This document shows positions 8,239 through 17,319 of a stretch of DNA of 64,000 nucleotides, one piece after another; position 1 is the first letter of the stretch, and each line of letters begins with the position of its first letter. The notes beneath the pieces were generated by a model. It was not told the DNA's origin, did not search any database, and saw only the letters and a program-made list of their open reading frames with translations. The stretch comes from PWXP01 sp034005525 (GTDB lineage Bacteria > Planctomycetota > Planctomycetia > Pirellulales > Thermoguttaceae), in assembly GCA_034005525.1 (NCBI GenBank), contig JAVEUP010000013.1, positions 1 to 64,000 of the forward strand, read 5' to 3'. Position numbers and translations under genes: made by a program.

Positions 8239-9186
8239 ATGTTCTCTCGTTCTAAGGCTCATCGCGGATTCACTCTTGTCGAGTTGCTGGTTGTCATCGC
8301 CATCATCGGTATCTTGATCGCGCTGCTTCTGCCGGCAGTGCAGGCGGCTCGCGAAGCGGCCCGTCGCATGCAGTGCTCCAACAATTTGAAACAGATGGGG
8401 TTAGCGCTGCACAACTACCACTCGGCTCTCAGGTGCTTTCCCCCCGGATTTGTGGTCCACCCCAGTGGCGCCACATCGGAGACGAGGGGCTGGGGTTGGG
8501 GGGTGTTCATTCTGCCGTACGTTGAGCAGGAAGCTCTGTATAATGCGTTGGACCCCACCCGCTTACGCATCGACCAAGTCGAGGGTGGAACGTACCCCGC
8601 TTTGGGGTCGCCTCTGACGCAGACGGCCCTGCCAATGTACCGGTGTCCCTCCGACAGGGGGAAACCGATAAATGAGCACCGGGGAAACCACGGTACATCG
8701 AATTACTCCGGCGTTTTCGGCAATGGGACGCCTGCCGGAAGGGATCCCAGCGGCGCCACTTACGGGAACGCGTTTTCGTCCGGCCATGACTGGCGGCAGG
8801 GAAACGGCAGCCTCTCGGCGAACAGTTGCGTTCGCGTGGAAGACATGGGAGACGGAACCAGCAACGTCGTGGTGATTGGTGAGCGGGCTTATGGCAGAAT
8901 CGGGGGTGTTTCGTACAACGGCGCCATTTGGGTCGGCAAGTGGGAACACGAGAAGCACGCATCGACGATTCGTGGGATTCGAAATACCGATGACGACTCG
9001 CTGTTCGGCACCAACTCGTTCGCCTACAGCAGTCAGCACCCGGGTGGTGTGCATTTCGTGCTAGGCGACGGGTCGGTGCGGTTCATCTCCGCCACCGCGG
9101 ATAGGATCGTCATGGCCATGGCGGCCGACCGGGACAGCCGGTCGCATTGGAGTGCCGACTACCGCGTTCCCTACGCGGTTCCCTAG
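8239..9186 (+). CDS. DUF1559 protein with type II/IV pseudopilin N-terminus
   Basis: The 315-residue protein has a prepilin leader with GFTLVELLVVIAIIGILIA followed by LLPAVQAAREAARRMQCSNN. The cleavage site is G/F with Glu at mature position 5, as in prepilin-peptidase substrates. The DUF1559 body follows (LKQMGLALHNYH, RCPSD, GTSNVVVIGE) and ends with the H.GGVHFVLGDGSVRFIS motif. These proteins form large paralogous families in Planctomycetota; pilus-like or envelope roles are proposed but not shown. GAGGAG upstream and the leader set the start at 8239. A small lipoprotein follows at 9333, the usual pairing. Confidence 0.95.
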   Translation: MFSRSKAHRGFTLVELLVVIAIIGILIALLLPAVQAAREAARRMQCSNNLKQMGLALHNYHSALRCFPPGFVVHPSGATSETRGWGWGVFILPYVEQEALYNALDPTRLRIDQVEGGTYPALGSPLTQTALPMYRCPSDRGKPINEHRGNHGTSNYSGVFGNGTPAGRDPSGATYGNAFSSGHDWRQGNGSLSANSCVRVEDMGDGTSNVVVIGERAYGRIGGVSYNGAIWVGKWEHEKHASTIRGIRNTDDDSLFGTNSFAYSSQHPGGVHFVLGDGSVRFISATADRIVMAMAADRDSRSHWSADYRVPYAVP

Positions 9187-9332
9187 CGTTGCATTCCGGG
9201 GTAACGCGCAGCTAGAATATCTCTGCCGCGCGACAATCGGATTTGCCCGCTGACGGGCAAACCGGTAGTGGCGTCTTTGGCGCACTGTATTTGGAGCATC
9301 GCTGCTTCCCTAGTTTTGCAAGGAGACGAAGT

Positions 9333-9473
9333 GTGAAAAAGCTGTTCGTTGTCTCAGTTTTGGTTCTCGGCCTCTTCACTTGCGTTGCGGGCTGCGGTTG
9401 CAGTTCGTCGCAACCAGACCCGCCGCCTGCGATATCTGAGCCTGACGATGCCTCCCCGAGCGACGTCGCCTGA
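9333..9473 (+). CDS. Small lipoprotein, 46 aa
   Basis: GTG start with AAGGAG eight bases upstream. The product MKKLFVVSVLVLGLFTCVAG reaches a lipobox (VAGC) and then a short Cys/Ser/Pro/Asp-rich tail ending SDVA. Mature length is about 25 residues. Tiny lipoproteins of this kind commonly follow DUF1559 genes in planctomycetes, and the 146-base gap and same strand suggest co-transcription. Role unknown. Confidence 0.7.
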   Translation: MKKLFVVSVLVLGLFTCVAGCGCSSSQPDPPPAISEPDDASPSDVA

Positions 9474-9644
9474 AACCGTGTCCGTTCACAGGGAACTGTC
9501 GCAATTCCGGTGGCACAACGGGTGATTTGCCCAATCGGCCAACCGGTCTGCGCGAGAATCGGACTGCCCCCTGGCATGCAGCGGCAAAGACTGCCTGCGC
9601 CGTCACCCCGTGAATGGCTTCCCTGAGATTACTGAAAGTACTGC

Positions 9645-10808
9645 ATGGAGATACTCGCACGACGCTTTGACACTGGTGCACCAGTCAGGGTGGCACTGGC
9701 CGAAGGCTGTATTGCCCGCATGGAAGCGATTCCGGAAGTGGAATGCCCGAAATCCTTCCCGTGGATTGCCCCGGGCCTGATCGATTTGCAGGTGAACGGC
9801 TACGGGGGGCAGGAGTTCTCGTCTGACGATTTGACGGTCGAGCGGGTTGCGGGCATCGTGGCTGCCATGGACGCGTTCGGGGTTACGCAGTTCTGCCCGA
9901 CCATTACGACTCAAAGCGCTTCATGCATGATGCATGCACTTGCGACACTGCATCGCGCGTGCAAGGAGATGCCGCGGCTGGCCCGCCGCATGCCGGGATT
10001 TCACGTGGAAGGGCCGTACTTGACCGCTCAAGAGGGGGCCCGAGGTGCGCATCCGCTCAAGCACGTGCGCCCGCCCGATTTCGATGAGTTCCAAAGGTTC
10101 CAGGAAGCGGCCGGAGGGCGGATTCGCATCCTGACCATGTCGGTCGAGTACGAAGGCTCGGTCGATTTCGTCCGCCGCGTGTCCGCGACTGGTGTCGTGG
10201 TTTCGATCGGCCATACTGCGGCAACGCCCGAGCAAATTGTGGCCGCTGTCGACGCCGGCGCTCGCATGGCAACGCACTTGGGAAACGGCTCACATGTGAC
10301 CCAGCATCGCCACCGGAGTTACGTCTGGCCGCAACTAGCCGACGATCGCCTCACGGCTGGCCTGATTTGCGACGGTTTTCATTTGCCGCCCTACGTGGTG
10401 AAGGTCTTCGTGCGAGCGATGGGTGTCGACCGGTGCGTGCTGGTGAGCGACCTGTCGGGGCTCGCCGGACTGCCGCCCGGCCGGTACCAGACGAACCTGT
10501 GCGATCTTGAGATACTGGACAGCGGCATGCTGGTCATTGCCGGACAGCGCGAAGCCCTGGCCGGGGCCGGGCTGCCCATCGGCGTCGGGGTTGCGAACGT
10601 GATGGATTTCGCAGGGATGACCCTCGCCGAAGCCATCGCCATGGCCACGGTCAACCCCGCCCGCGTTCTCAAGCTGCGGCCGCCGCGGCTCGAAGCGGGC
10701 GAGCCGGCCGACCTGGTACTTTTCGACCTCGACGGCGGGTTCCGCGTACGCGGCGTTTTTGTGGCGGGAGAACCCTTAGATTTGGGGGTGCAATCCGATT
10801 CGAGTTAA
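9645..10808 (+). CDS. nagA: N-acetylglucosamine-6-phosphate deacetylase-like amidohydrolase
   Basis: The 387-residue protein resembles NagA, which deacetylates GlcNAc-6-phosphate to glucosamine-6-phosphate in the cytoplasm. Motifs in order: APGLIDLQVNGYGG, FCPTITTQ, GFHVEGPYL with the metal-binding Glu, VSIGHTAA with a metal His, ATHLGNGSH with the second His (canonical enzymes read THLFNAM), GLICDGFHL, VLVSDLSG where the general-base Asp lies, and ATVNPARVL near the end. The altered THLGNG loop suggests a divergent sugar substrate. No Nag regulon partner lies beside it. The start is the first in-frame ATG; the gene symbol is by family only. Confidence 0.85.
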   Translation: MEILARRFDTGAPVRVALAEGCIARMEAIPEVECPKSFPWIAPGLIDLQVNGYGGQEFSSDDLTVERVAGIVAAMDAFGVTQFCPTITTQSASCMMHALATLHRACKEMPRLARRMPGFHVEGPYLTAQEGARGAHPLKHVRPPDFDEFQRFQEAAGGRIRILTMSVEYEGSVDFVRRVSATGVVVSIGHTAATPEQIVAAVDAGARMATHLGNGSHVTQHRHRSYVWPQLADDRLTAGLICDGFHLPPYVVKVFVRAMGVDRCVLVSDLSGLAGLPPGRYQTNLCDLEILDSGMLVIAGQREALAGAGLPIGVGVANVMDFAGMTLAEAIAMATVNPARVLKLRPPRLEAGEPADLVLFDLDGGFRVRGVFVAGEPLDLGVQSDSS

Positions 10809-10979
10809 ACACGTTGGAACCGGATTCCTTCCGGTTGCACGGCGGCCCGGCGAAGCATGGTTTGACTCTGGCGAGTATACTGACGGGAATAGGCGGCCAT
10901 TCCCTGGCCGAATTGAATGGGGATAATGGGTCGGTCAGGCAGATCGGCTCCCCCGCGCCGGATGATACGGAGCGTCCGG

Positions 10980-11158
10980 TAGCCCGGATTATTCACGTAG
11001 GGACAAGGTCGCGTAAGTCCTTGGTGGGCCTGCGCAAGCCATGCCCGACATGGTTTGCACGCCGTGCGCTGGAAGCAGGCCCGGCCAAGCGACCGAAGGT
11101 CCACCAGGGTCTTGGCTTGCTGGTCACCACCCTACATCGTCATGAATAATCCGGGCTA
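10980..11158. mobile_element. MITE-like palindromic element, copy A (179 bp)
   Basis: Bounded by perfect 16-bp terminal inverted repeats, TAGCCCGGATTATTCA at 10980 and TGAATAATCCGGGCTA ending at 11158, with TA at both outer ends. Internal arms are also complementary (CTTGGTGGGCC near 11020 against the CCACCAGGGTCTTGG side near 11101), so the whole element can fold on itself. It contains no ORF. A second copy, in the opposite orientation and about 85% alike by eye, is at 33427-33608. It sits in the 405-base non-coding gap between the NagA-like and vWA genes; nothing else is recognised there. Confidence 0.75.
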
Positions 11159-11213
11159 GAACGCGTTTTCGGCAAGGTTGCCCGTCGTCGCGAACCGCTT
11201 GAGGGACGCAGCT

Positions 11214-13919
11214 ATGAAGGACCAGGAACCATCACCGCCTGCAGGAGCGATCCCACCGGGTTGCGGGTTTCCGCCGTCTCCGTCCAGTTTCGCGTCGGAT
11301 CGTCCGGGTGAGATGGCTGTGCCGCCCCCGCCTTGGGTTCGTTTGACGCAGTCGCCGATGGCCACGAGTGGAACGGGACCTGGTGGTCCACCGGTGTCTA
11401 CCCCCGAAGAGTCGGTGCCGTCCTTCGGCCGTACGGAACCCACTCCTCCGCCGGGTTGCGAGCGGGGACTTTTCGGCGACCAGGCGGCGAGTTTGCCGCC
11501 CTGGATTCGGGCCGCGATGGCAACATCCAATGCATCCGGTGCGCCGCCTTCGATAGAGAGCATGGCGTTGTCCCCGCCCCCGCCGCCGCCAGTTCCAGGC
11601 GCGGTCGTGCCACTGGGGCCGGCAAACGGATGGCCGCAGGAAGTCCCCGTGGCGCCGCCTGCGGATCCGCCGGCTGCGGGCGCATTGCCCTGGCAAGTGC
11701 AGCCGGTTGAGGCGTCCCTGGTCGCGAGCCAGGAAGCGGCCGTCGTGCCCGGTATCGAACCGGCACCAGGCGCAACGGAGTTCACTGGGCTACGTGTGCT
11801 CGAGGCCCAACCCACCTACGCTGAACAGGAAGAGCCTTCGCTGCATTCACGGAGCTTCGTGCGCACCTCGGTCGCCTTTCTTTCCTCGGCGGTGTTCCAT
11901 CTTGCGGTCATGATCCTGCTGGCGCTGTGGATGGTGCCCATTGCCAATGAAGCCGGGCTGGTTTTGGTGATCGATCCGCCGGACGAGAGCTTACACACGT
12001 TGCGGCTTGAAGACGAATTGCTGCCGAGCACCGAGGTTGTGTGGGGTGACTCGGCCGCGTTGCTGTTGGGGACTGCGGCCGAGGAGGCGTTTGCGAGCAT
12101 CCGTCTGGCCGCTCTGACGCCTGAGATTACCATCAGCCCGCGCGCGGCGCTGCACGATTCGTTCCGGTATGCAACGGACGGCGACATGCTGGCCGAACGC
12201 GGGGGAGCGACGGGACTTCCTCGAGTGGCCGTCGATGACTATCGCCAAGCCCTGGACCACATTACCCAAGAACTCCTTCGCCTGCTTGCCAAACAGAAGG
12301 TACTCGTCATCTGGTGCTTCGACGAGTCGGAGAGCATGAAGGACGATCAGGTCGAAATTGCCGCCCGGATCGACCGAGTGTACGCGGAGCTTGGCATGAC
12401 CGACGCGGCCGGGGGCGACGCGCTGACCACCGGCGTGACCAGTTTCGGGCTGGGGTTCACTGTGCATACGGCCACTCCGACCAGCGATCTGGACGAAATA
12501 CGCGCCGCCATCGAGGCCGTGCCGGTATGCCCCTCCGGCGAGGAAATGATGTGCAACGCGATTGTCCAGTCGATCAATACCTTCCGCACCCACGCCAGGC
12601 AGCAGAGTCGGCAGATGGCGTTGATTCTCGTCAGCGATGAATCGGGCAACCGCGAGGAGATCGACCAGTACCTTGAGCCGACAGTCAGGCACGCGCAGGC
12701 GGCGCGGTGCAAGGTCTACGTGCTTGGGCGGGAAGCCGCGTTTGGGCAGGATCTGGCTCACGTACGCTGGGTCCATCCGCAGACGGGTCAGACTCACTGG
12801 CTGCCGATCGACCGCGGCCCTGAGACGGCTGTGGTCGAGCAGATTCAGACCGAGGGTTTCGGTGAACGCGAGGACGCCCATCCCAGCGGTTTCGGACCGT
12901 ATGCACAGTCGCGACTGGCGTGGGAGACCGGCGGCAAGTTCTTCATGCTGCCCACCCCGGAATCGGACCTCGCCTGGAGCGGCGACCACCGTTATTCGCT
13001 CCGGGTACTCGATGCTTATCAGCCGGACTTGCGGGCCCGGCAGGACGTGCTGGGCGAGATTGGTCAACGCCCGCTGCGGCAATTGATCCTGCAAGTGGGC
13101 CACGACTTGGACCCGGGGCGTGACGACTCGGCGGAACTGATGCGAATCCGGGAGGAGTTCTCCGCGAATCCCGCCGAAACGAAACGCCAACTCGAAGCTG
13201 CCCGAAACCGAGCGATTCGCTACTACTCGGGGCTCCAGCGGGCTGTCTCCATGCTGGATGGAGTTCGGGTTCGCGCGATGCGCGAGGAGGAGCCTTCTCC
13301 GCGATGGAAGGCGAATTACGACCTGATGCGTGCGCAAGTATTGGCTTATGCGGCGCGTGTTTACGTGTACGGGGCCGCCCTTGAGGAGGCCATTGGCCGG
13401 GTCGATCAGACGCCGCCGGTGCGCGGCAACGAGCACCTCGTGCGATGGCGCGTCCAATACCGCCAGGGCGTGCCGATCGACCAGAAGGCCATCGACATGA
13501 TGACGCGCGCACGGGAGTACTATCTTGACGTCATCGAGAATCACCGGGGCACGCCGTGGGCGGCCCGCGCCGAATGGGAATTGAAATGCTTCTTCGACTA
13601 CCCCGGCATCGACGCCGCGGCTCACCAGGTTGCTCTGGCCAACATCGCACCCGGCACGGGCAGCGGCGCCGGGCAACAGCACGCTGCCGCGGCCAACCCG
13701 GACGTCAGTGCCGGCCCCGGCCCGGGTGCGGGAGCAGGTGGCGGCGGAGGAGGAGGTGGCGGCGGTGGCGGACTCGGACTGATGCGCGGCATGGAACTGG
13801 TGCCCGAGTATCGGGTGCCGCCCCCGGTGCGGCCGCTTCAGCAAGGCGCGGGTGGTCCACCCGCGGCCCCGCGGCCCCAACCGCCCGCGGAGCCGCGCGT
13901 TCCTGTTCCAAAGCTCTAG
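11214..13919 (+). CDS. Large membrane protein with von Willebrand A domain
   Basis: The 901-residue protein has a Pro/Ala/Gly-rich cytoplasmic-type N-terminus (about 210 residues), one membrane segment (VAFLSSAVFHLAVMILLALW, about residues 218-237) and an extracytoplasmic part. A vWA domain starts VLVIWCFDESES, where D370-E-S-E-S is the MIDAS metal site; a second acidic MIDAS motif is in LVSDESGN. A helical region follows, ending near a Gly-rich run (GAGGGGGGGGGGGG) and a Pro-rich tail. vWA proteins with MIDAS usually bind partners through a metal. GAGG upstream favours 11214. The stop lies one base from the convergent sulfatase gene's end. Confidence 0.85.
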   Translation: MKDQEPSPPAGAIPPGCGFPPSPSSFASDRPGEMAVPPPPWVRLTQSPMATSGTGPGGPPVSTPEESVPSFGRTEPTPPPGCERGLFGDQAASLPPWIRAAMATSNASGAPPSIESMALSPPPPPPVPGAVVPLGPANGWPQEVPVAPPADPPAAGALPWQVQPVEASLVASQEAAVVPGIEPAPGATEFTGLRVLEAQPTYAEQEEPSLHSRSFVRTSVAFLSSAVFHLAVMILLALWMVPIANEAGLVLVIDPPDESLHTLRLEDELLPSTEVVWGDSAALLLGTAAEEAFASIRLAALTPEITISPRAALHDSFRYATDGDMLAERGGATGLPRVAVDDYRQALDHITQELLRLLAKQKVLVIWCFDESESMKDDQVEIAARIDRVYAELGMTDAAGGDALTTGVTSFGLGFTVHTATPTSDLDEIRAAIEAVPVCPSGEEMMCNAIVQSINTFRTHARQQSRQMALILVSDESGNREEIDQYLEPTVRHAQAARCKVYVLGREAAFGQDLAHVRWVHPQTGQTHWLPIDRGPETAVVEQIQTEGFGEREDAHPSGFGPYAQSRLAWETGGKFFMLPTPESDLAWSGDHRYSLRVLDAYQPDLRARQDVLGEIGQRPLRQLILQVGHDLDPGRDDSAELMRIREEFSANPAETKRQLEAARNRAIRYYSGLQRAVSMLDGVRVRAMREEEPSPRWKANYDLMRAQVLAYAARVYVYGAALEEAIGRVDQTPPVRGNEHLVRWRVQYRQGVPIDQKAIDMMTRAREYYLDVIENHRGTPWAARAEWELKCFFDYPGIDAAAHQVALANIAPGTGSGAGQQHAAAANPDVSAGPGPGAGAGGGGGGGGGGGGLGLMRGMELVPEYRVPPPVRPLQQGAGGPPAAPRPQPPAEPRVPVPKL

Positions 13920-13920
13920 T

Positions 13921-15729
13921 TCAGTTGTACGCGCTGCGTGGCGGCGATGGCCGGCGCTTTGGGCCTTCGGCATCGGCCGGTGGAGCCTGCGGCGCCGGCT
14001 TCGGCGCGCCGGGCGATTCGGGTGGTGCGCCCAGGTAGGCAACGTCTACGAAGTATGCCCCGCGCTGTGTACCGTCCGGCTCGAAAAGCCATGTTTGAAG
14101 CCTCGTTTTTCCCGCAGGCAGGTCAAGTTCGACCGGCACGCTCACCGATCCGGGCGGAACTCGTACCGTGGCGATCCGTTCACCCACTTGCACCCGCGCG
14201 GAGGCTGCCGGCAGTACGAACTTCGCCGCGGCGGGTCGTTCGCGCAAGGTAATCCGATACCGGCCGGGGCGAACCACCTCAATTGCCCAGAACCCGTTGG
14301 CGACCGCGCGCTGTGCAATATGGCCTTGGTGCCAGGGGACGAGCGGGCCGTGCCAGTCATGGCAGGTGAGCGTCGTCGGGTCTTGCGGGGGAGCGCCCAT
14401 GGCAATGTGGCACATCTCGTCGAACTGCTTTGAGACGTCCTTGTACCACTCTTCATACTCGAAACGCAACTGGTCGCGCACCTCCCGGTTCCCCGGGGCA
14501 ATGTTGATCAGTTGCCCCGGATCGTCGACGATGTCGAAAAGCTCCGAGCCGTTGACCAACCGGTACTGATCGGTCATCACGGCCGAATGGCGCCACGGCT
14601 GCGGCGGGCCGGCCCCGTGCGCTTGGACGAACAGCGTCCTGCGGAACCAGTCCTCAACACCTACCAGCAAGGGCACCAGGCTCGTTCCGTCGAACTGCAC
14701 TTCTTTCGGGTACCGCACGCCGCACAGGTCGAGCAGGGTAGGGAACAGGTCGATATGGGCGGCAATTTGCGGAATGTCGCGTCCGTCCTTCAGCCGGCGC
14801 GGATAACGAATGAAGCACGGCACCCGGTGCCCGCCGTCGTACGGCGACCCTTTTGCCCCTCGCATCGTCACGCCAAAGGCACGGCCCGAGGTTCCGTTAT
14901 CGGTCAGGAAGACAGTGACTGTATCGTCGTTCAGACCAAGTTGCTCCAGCCGGCCCATCAGCCGTGCCAGGTTCTCGTCGAAGTTGGCGATCATGCCGTA
15001 GTACAGCGCCAACTCGCGAGGCACGCCAGCGGCCAGGTAGGGCTCGGCATACCGGGGCGCGACTTGGAAGGGCGCACTGGGAACGTTGGCTGCAATGTAT
15101 GCGAAGAACGGCCGCTCCCGTTCCGCCTCAATGAACCGGATGGCCGCGCTGAAGAAGACGTCGGTGCAGTAACCTTGACATTTCCGCCAAGTGCCGTTGT
15201 GGCACAGAACGGGATCGAAGTAGCGGTTGCCCCAGTAGTCCGGCGTGTGCCCGATCCCGCCCCCGCCATGGACCAGCGATTCGTCGAAGCCGCGATCCAT
15301 CGCGCGGTAGGGGAAATTGTCGCCCAGGTGCCACTTGCCGAAAATGCCGGTCCGGTAACCGGCCGCGCGGAAGACGTCGGCCACGGTGGTCTCGCCGGCC
15401 CGCAGAAGCGAGCGGCCCGTCATTGCATGCCATACGCCCGTCCGGCTCGAATAGCGGCCGGTCATCAACGCCGCCCGGGTGGGCGCCCCGGTCGGGTCGA
15501 CGTGGAAGCGGGTCATCCGCAGGCTTTCGGCGTACAGGCGGTCCAGGGCGGGCGTCTTGAGCACCGGGTTGCCGTGGGCACCGAGATCGCCATACCCCTG
15601 GTCGTCAGTTACGATCAGGACCACGTTCGGTCGCGGCACTTCCGCACCGGCCGAAACGCCAACGCCCCACGCACCGAGCCACGCGGCAAACGCAGCAAGT
15701 ATACACTTCTGCCCCATGATGGTCTCCAA
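13921..15729 (-). CDS. Exported sulfatase-fold protein lacking catalytic Cys/Ser
   Basis: The 602-residue protein has a signal peptide ending GVSAGAE, then the alkaline-phosphatase-superfamily sulfatase core: NVVLIVTDDQGYGDLGAHG with metal ligands D42 and D43, TGIFGKWHLGDN, and VFLTDNGTSGRAFG with the second Asp-Asn pair. A C-terminal beta domain follows. The activation motif C/S-x-P-x-R reads G81-A-P-T-R followed by AALMTGRYSSRTG. The residue that is converted to formylglycine is glycine (codon GGG on the minus strand at 15487-15489). Without it, sulfate-ester hydrolysis by the known mechanism is not expected. The start may be 15729 or 15717. Confidence 0.9.
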   Translation of the reverse strand: METIMGQKCILAAFAAWLGAWGVGVSAGAEVPRPNVVLIVTDDQGYGDLGAHGNPVLKTPALDRLYAESLRMTRFHVDPTGAPTRAALMTGRYSSRTGVWHAMTGRSLLRAGETTVADVFRAAGYRTGIFGKWHLGDNFPYRAMDRGFDESLVHGGGGIGHTPDYWGNRYFDPVLCHNGTWRKCQGYCTDVFFSAAIRFIEAERERPFFAYIAANVPSAPFQVAPRYAEPYLAAGVPRELALYYGMIANFDENLARLMGRLEQLGLNDDTVTVFLTDNGTSGRAFGVTMRGAKGSPYDGGHRVPCFIRYPRRLKDGRDIPQIAAHIDLFPTLLDLCGVRYPKEVQFDGTSLVPLLVGVEDWFRRTLFVQAHGAGPPQPWRHSAVMTDQYRLVNGSELFDIVDDPGQLINIAPGNREVRDQLRFEYEEWYKDVSKQFDEMCHIAMGAPPQDPTTLTCHDWHGPLVPWHQGHIAQRAVANGFWAIEVVRPGRYRITLRERPAAAKFVLPAASARVQVGERIATVRVPPGSVSVPVELDLPAGKTRLQTWLFEPDGTQRGAYFVDVAYLGAPPESPGAPKPAPQAPPADAEGPKRRPSPPRSAYN

Positions 15730-15795
15730 TTTGCGCCGTTCACCAGTTCATAACCGTCCACCGGAAAGCGGCGCCGGCGGTTGTCTCCGCTGCAT

Positions 15796-17157
15796 TTACA
15801 GCCTGGCAAGTTCATCCCGTTGCTGGTAAATCTTCGCAATGGCGTCGGCGATGTCGTCCATGTCTTGCTTCTCGCCGAGGAAGACGTATTGGGGCAGCCA
15901 GACGCCCTCGGCGGAAAGTTGGTCGTTCACAGGGCAGTGATTCTGCTCCCGATAGCGGTCGAGCCGCTGCTTGGAGAAGACTTTCTGAAAACTGGGGGAG
16001 TTCAACGCATTCTCGATGAACGGCTGCGTATTCAACTGATCGAAGTACATGGTGGTGAACGGGATTCTCTCCGCCCGCAGCGCCCTGAGAAACTTCGCCT
16101 TTGGAGCATCGTTAAAGTATCCGCTCTGATACCGGAAGCCGTAAATGTAATACGCTCCCATCCCGGCCCCTTCGTGCAACTTCTGGGGAGCGATTCCCGG
16201 AATCTCCGCCAGCCGTCGGGCAAGATATGCCGCGTTCTCGTTTCTGGTTTGGGTTTGCCGGGGGAGCGTGTCGAGTTGTGGTATCAGCATTGCCGCCTCC
16301 AGCTCGTGCATCCGGTATTTCGTGCCGACGTCGGTACTCCCCGACCTGGCGGAAAGCCCCATGTTGTGAAACGTATAGCACCGCTGTATCAGCTCTTCGT
16401 CGTTGCCGACAATGGCGCCCCCCTCGCCGCATGCAAGCGTCTTGCTGGACTGAAAGCTGAAGCAGCCCAAGTCGCCGAACAGTCCGCATTTCTTCCCTTT
16501 GAACTCGGCGAGATGGGCCTGGGCGGCGTCCTCGACCACCTTCAACCCGTGCTTGCGGGCCACGGCCATGATCTCTTCCATGCTGCAAGGCAACCCGCCG
16601 ATATGGACCGGCTCCACCGCCCGCGTTTCGCCGCCGACGAGCGGTTCGATCTTGGCCGGATCGATCTGGAACGTGTCGAGATTCACGTCGACGAAGACGG
16701 GCAGCGCAGTGCACATCAACACCGCCTGAACCGTCGCGATGAAGGTGCAGGGGGGGACGAGGACCTCGTCGCCGGCACCTACGCCGACCGCGTGCAGGGC
16801 CGTGTGCAGTGCCTGGGTGCAGGAGCCCGTCGCTAGACAGAACGAGGCTCCGAGCAACTCCGCGAAACGCTTTTCGAACTCCACGACTTGCCCCTCGCCT
16901 TGCATGGGGCCGCGCAGCGTCCGGCCCCACCTCCCGGAACGGAAGGCGGCCAGTAGGGACTGCTCGACTTCGGGAGTTGCCTGGGGCCAGGAAGGAAAAG
17001 GCCTTGTCCGTACGGGGTTGCCGCCAAGGACCGCCAGCGTCTCGGCCCCATTAGCGACATTCCCATACCGACGCATCGCACCTGCTGCCACAGCCGCGAC
17101 TGTGCCGGCCGATGCGTTTTTCAAGAATCTCCGCCGCGACACGCTCCGCGCGCTCAT
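15796..17157 (-). CDS. Tat-exported DegT/DnrJ/EryC1/StrS-family aminotransferase
   Basis: The 453-residue PLP enzyme fold carries a twin-arginine signal (SVSRRRFLKNASAGTVAAVA, from residue 5). Catalytic motifs are present: GSCTQALHTAL phosphate-binding turn, VPPCTFIATVQAVL, VVEDAAQAH with the pyridine-binding Asp, and FSFQSSKTLACGEGG with the Schiff-base Lys239. Relatives act on nucleotide-linked keto-sugars in the cytoplasm, so export is odd and suggests a changed or lost substrate. AAGGAGG five bases before the ATG fixes the start. It is same-strand with the sulfatase 66 bases downstream and may be co-transcribed with it. Confidence 0.9.
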   Translation of the reverse strand: MSARSVSRRRFLKNASAGTVAAVAAGAMRRYGNVANGAETLAVLGGNPVRTRPFPSWPQATPEVEQSLLAAFRSGRWGRTLRGPMQGEGQVVEFEKRFAELLGASFCLATGSCTQALHTALHAVGVGAGDEVLVPPCTFIATVQAVLMCTALPVFVDVNLDTFQIDPAKIEPLVGGETRAVEPVHIGGLPCSMEEIMAVARKHGLKVVEDAAQAHLAEFKGKKCGLFGDLGCFSFQSSKTLACGEGGAIVGNDEELIQRCYTFHNMGLSARSGSTDVGTKYRMHELEAAMLIPQLDTLPRQTQTRNENAAYLARRLAEIPGIAPQKLHEGAGMGAYYIYGFRYQSGYFNDAPKAKFLRALRAERIPFTTMYFDQLNTQPFIENALNSPSFQKVFSKQRLDRYREQNHCPVNDQLSAEGVWLPQYVFLGEKQDMDDIADAIAKIYQQRDELARL

Positions 17158-17319
17158 GATCGCCTCCTTGAGACAAAGACTTGTCAAATGAATTTGGGCA
17201 ACTGCGGATCTTCCGCTTCCGAGTGCAGGCTGCTTTGCCCGGGGACGACACAACGGCGTGTGCCTGCTCCGCGGCCGCCGCCGGCACCTGGAAACGGAAG
17301 ATCCAGAATTGCCTTACGC

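Noticed and set aside
11991..14042. A 683-codon open frame on the minus strand overlapping the vWA gene
   Set aside because: Arg/His/Pro-rich, no signal or motif, and fully overlaps a gene with clear domains; typical GC-rich antisense frame.
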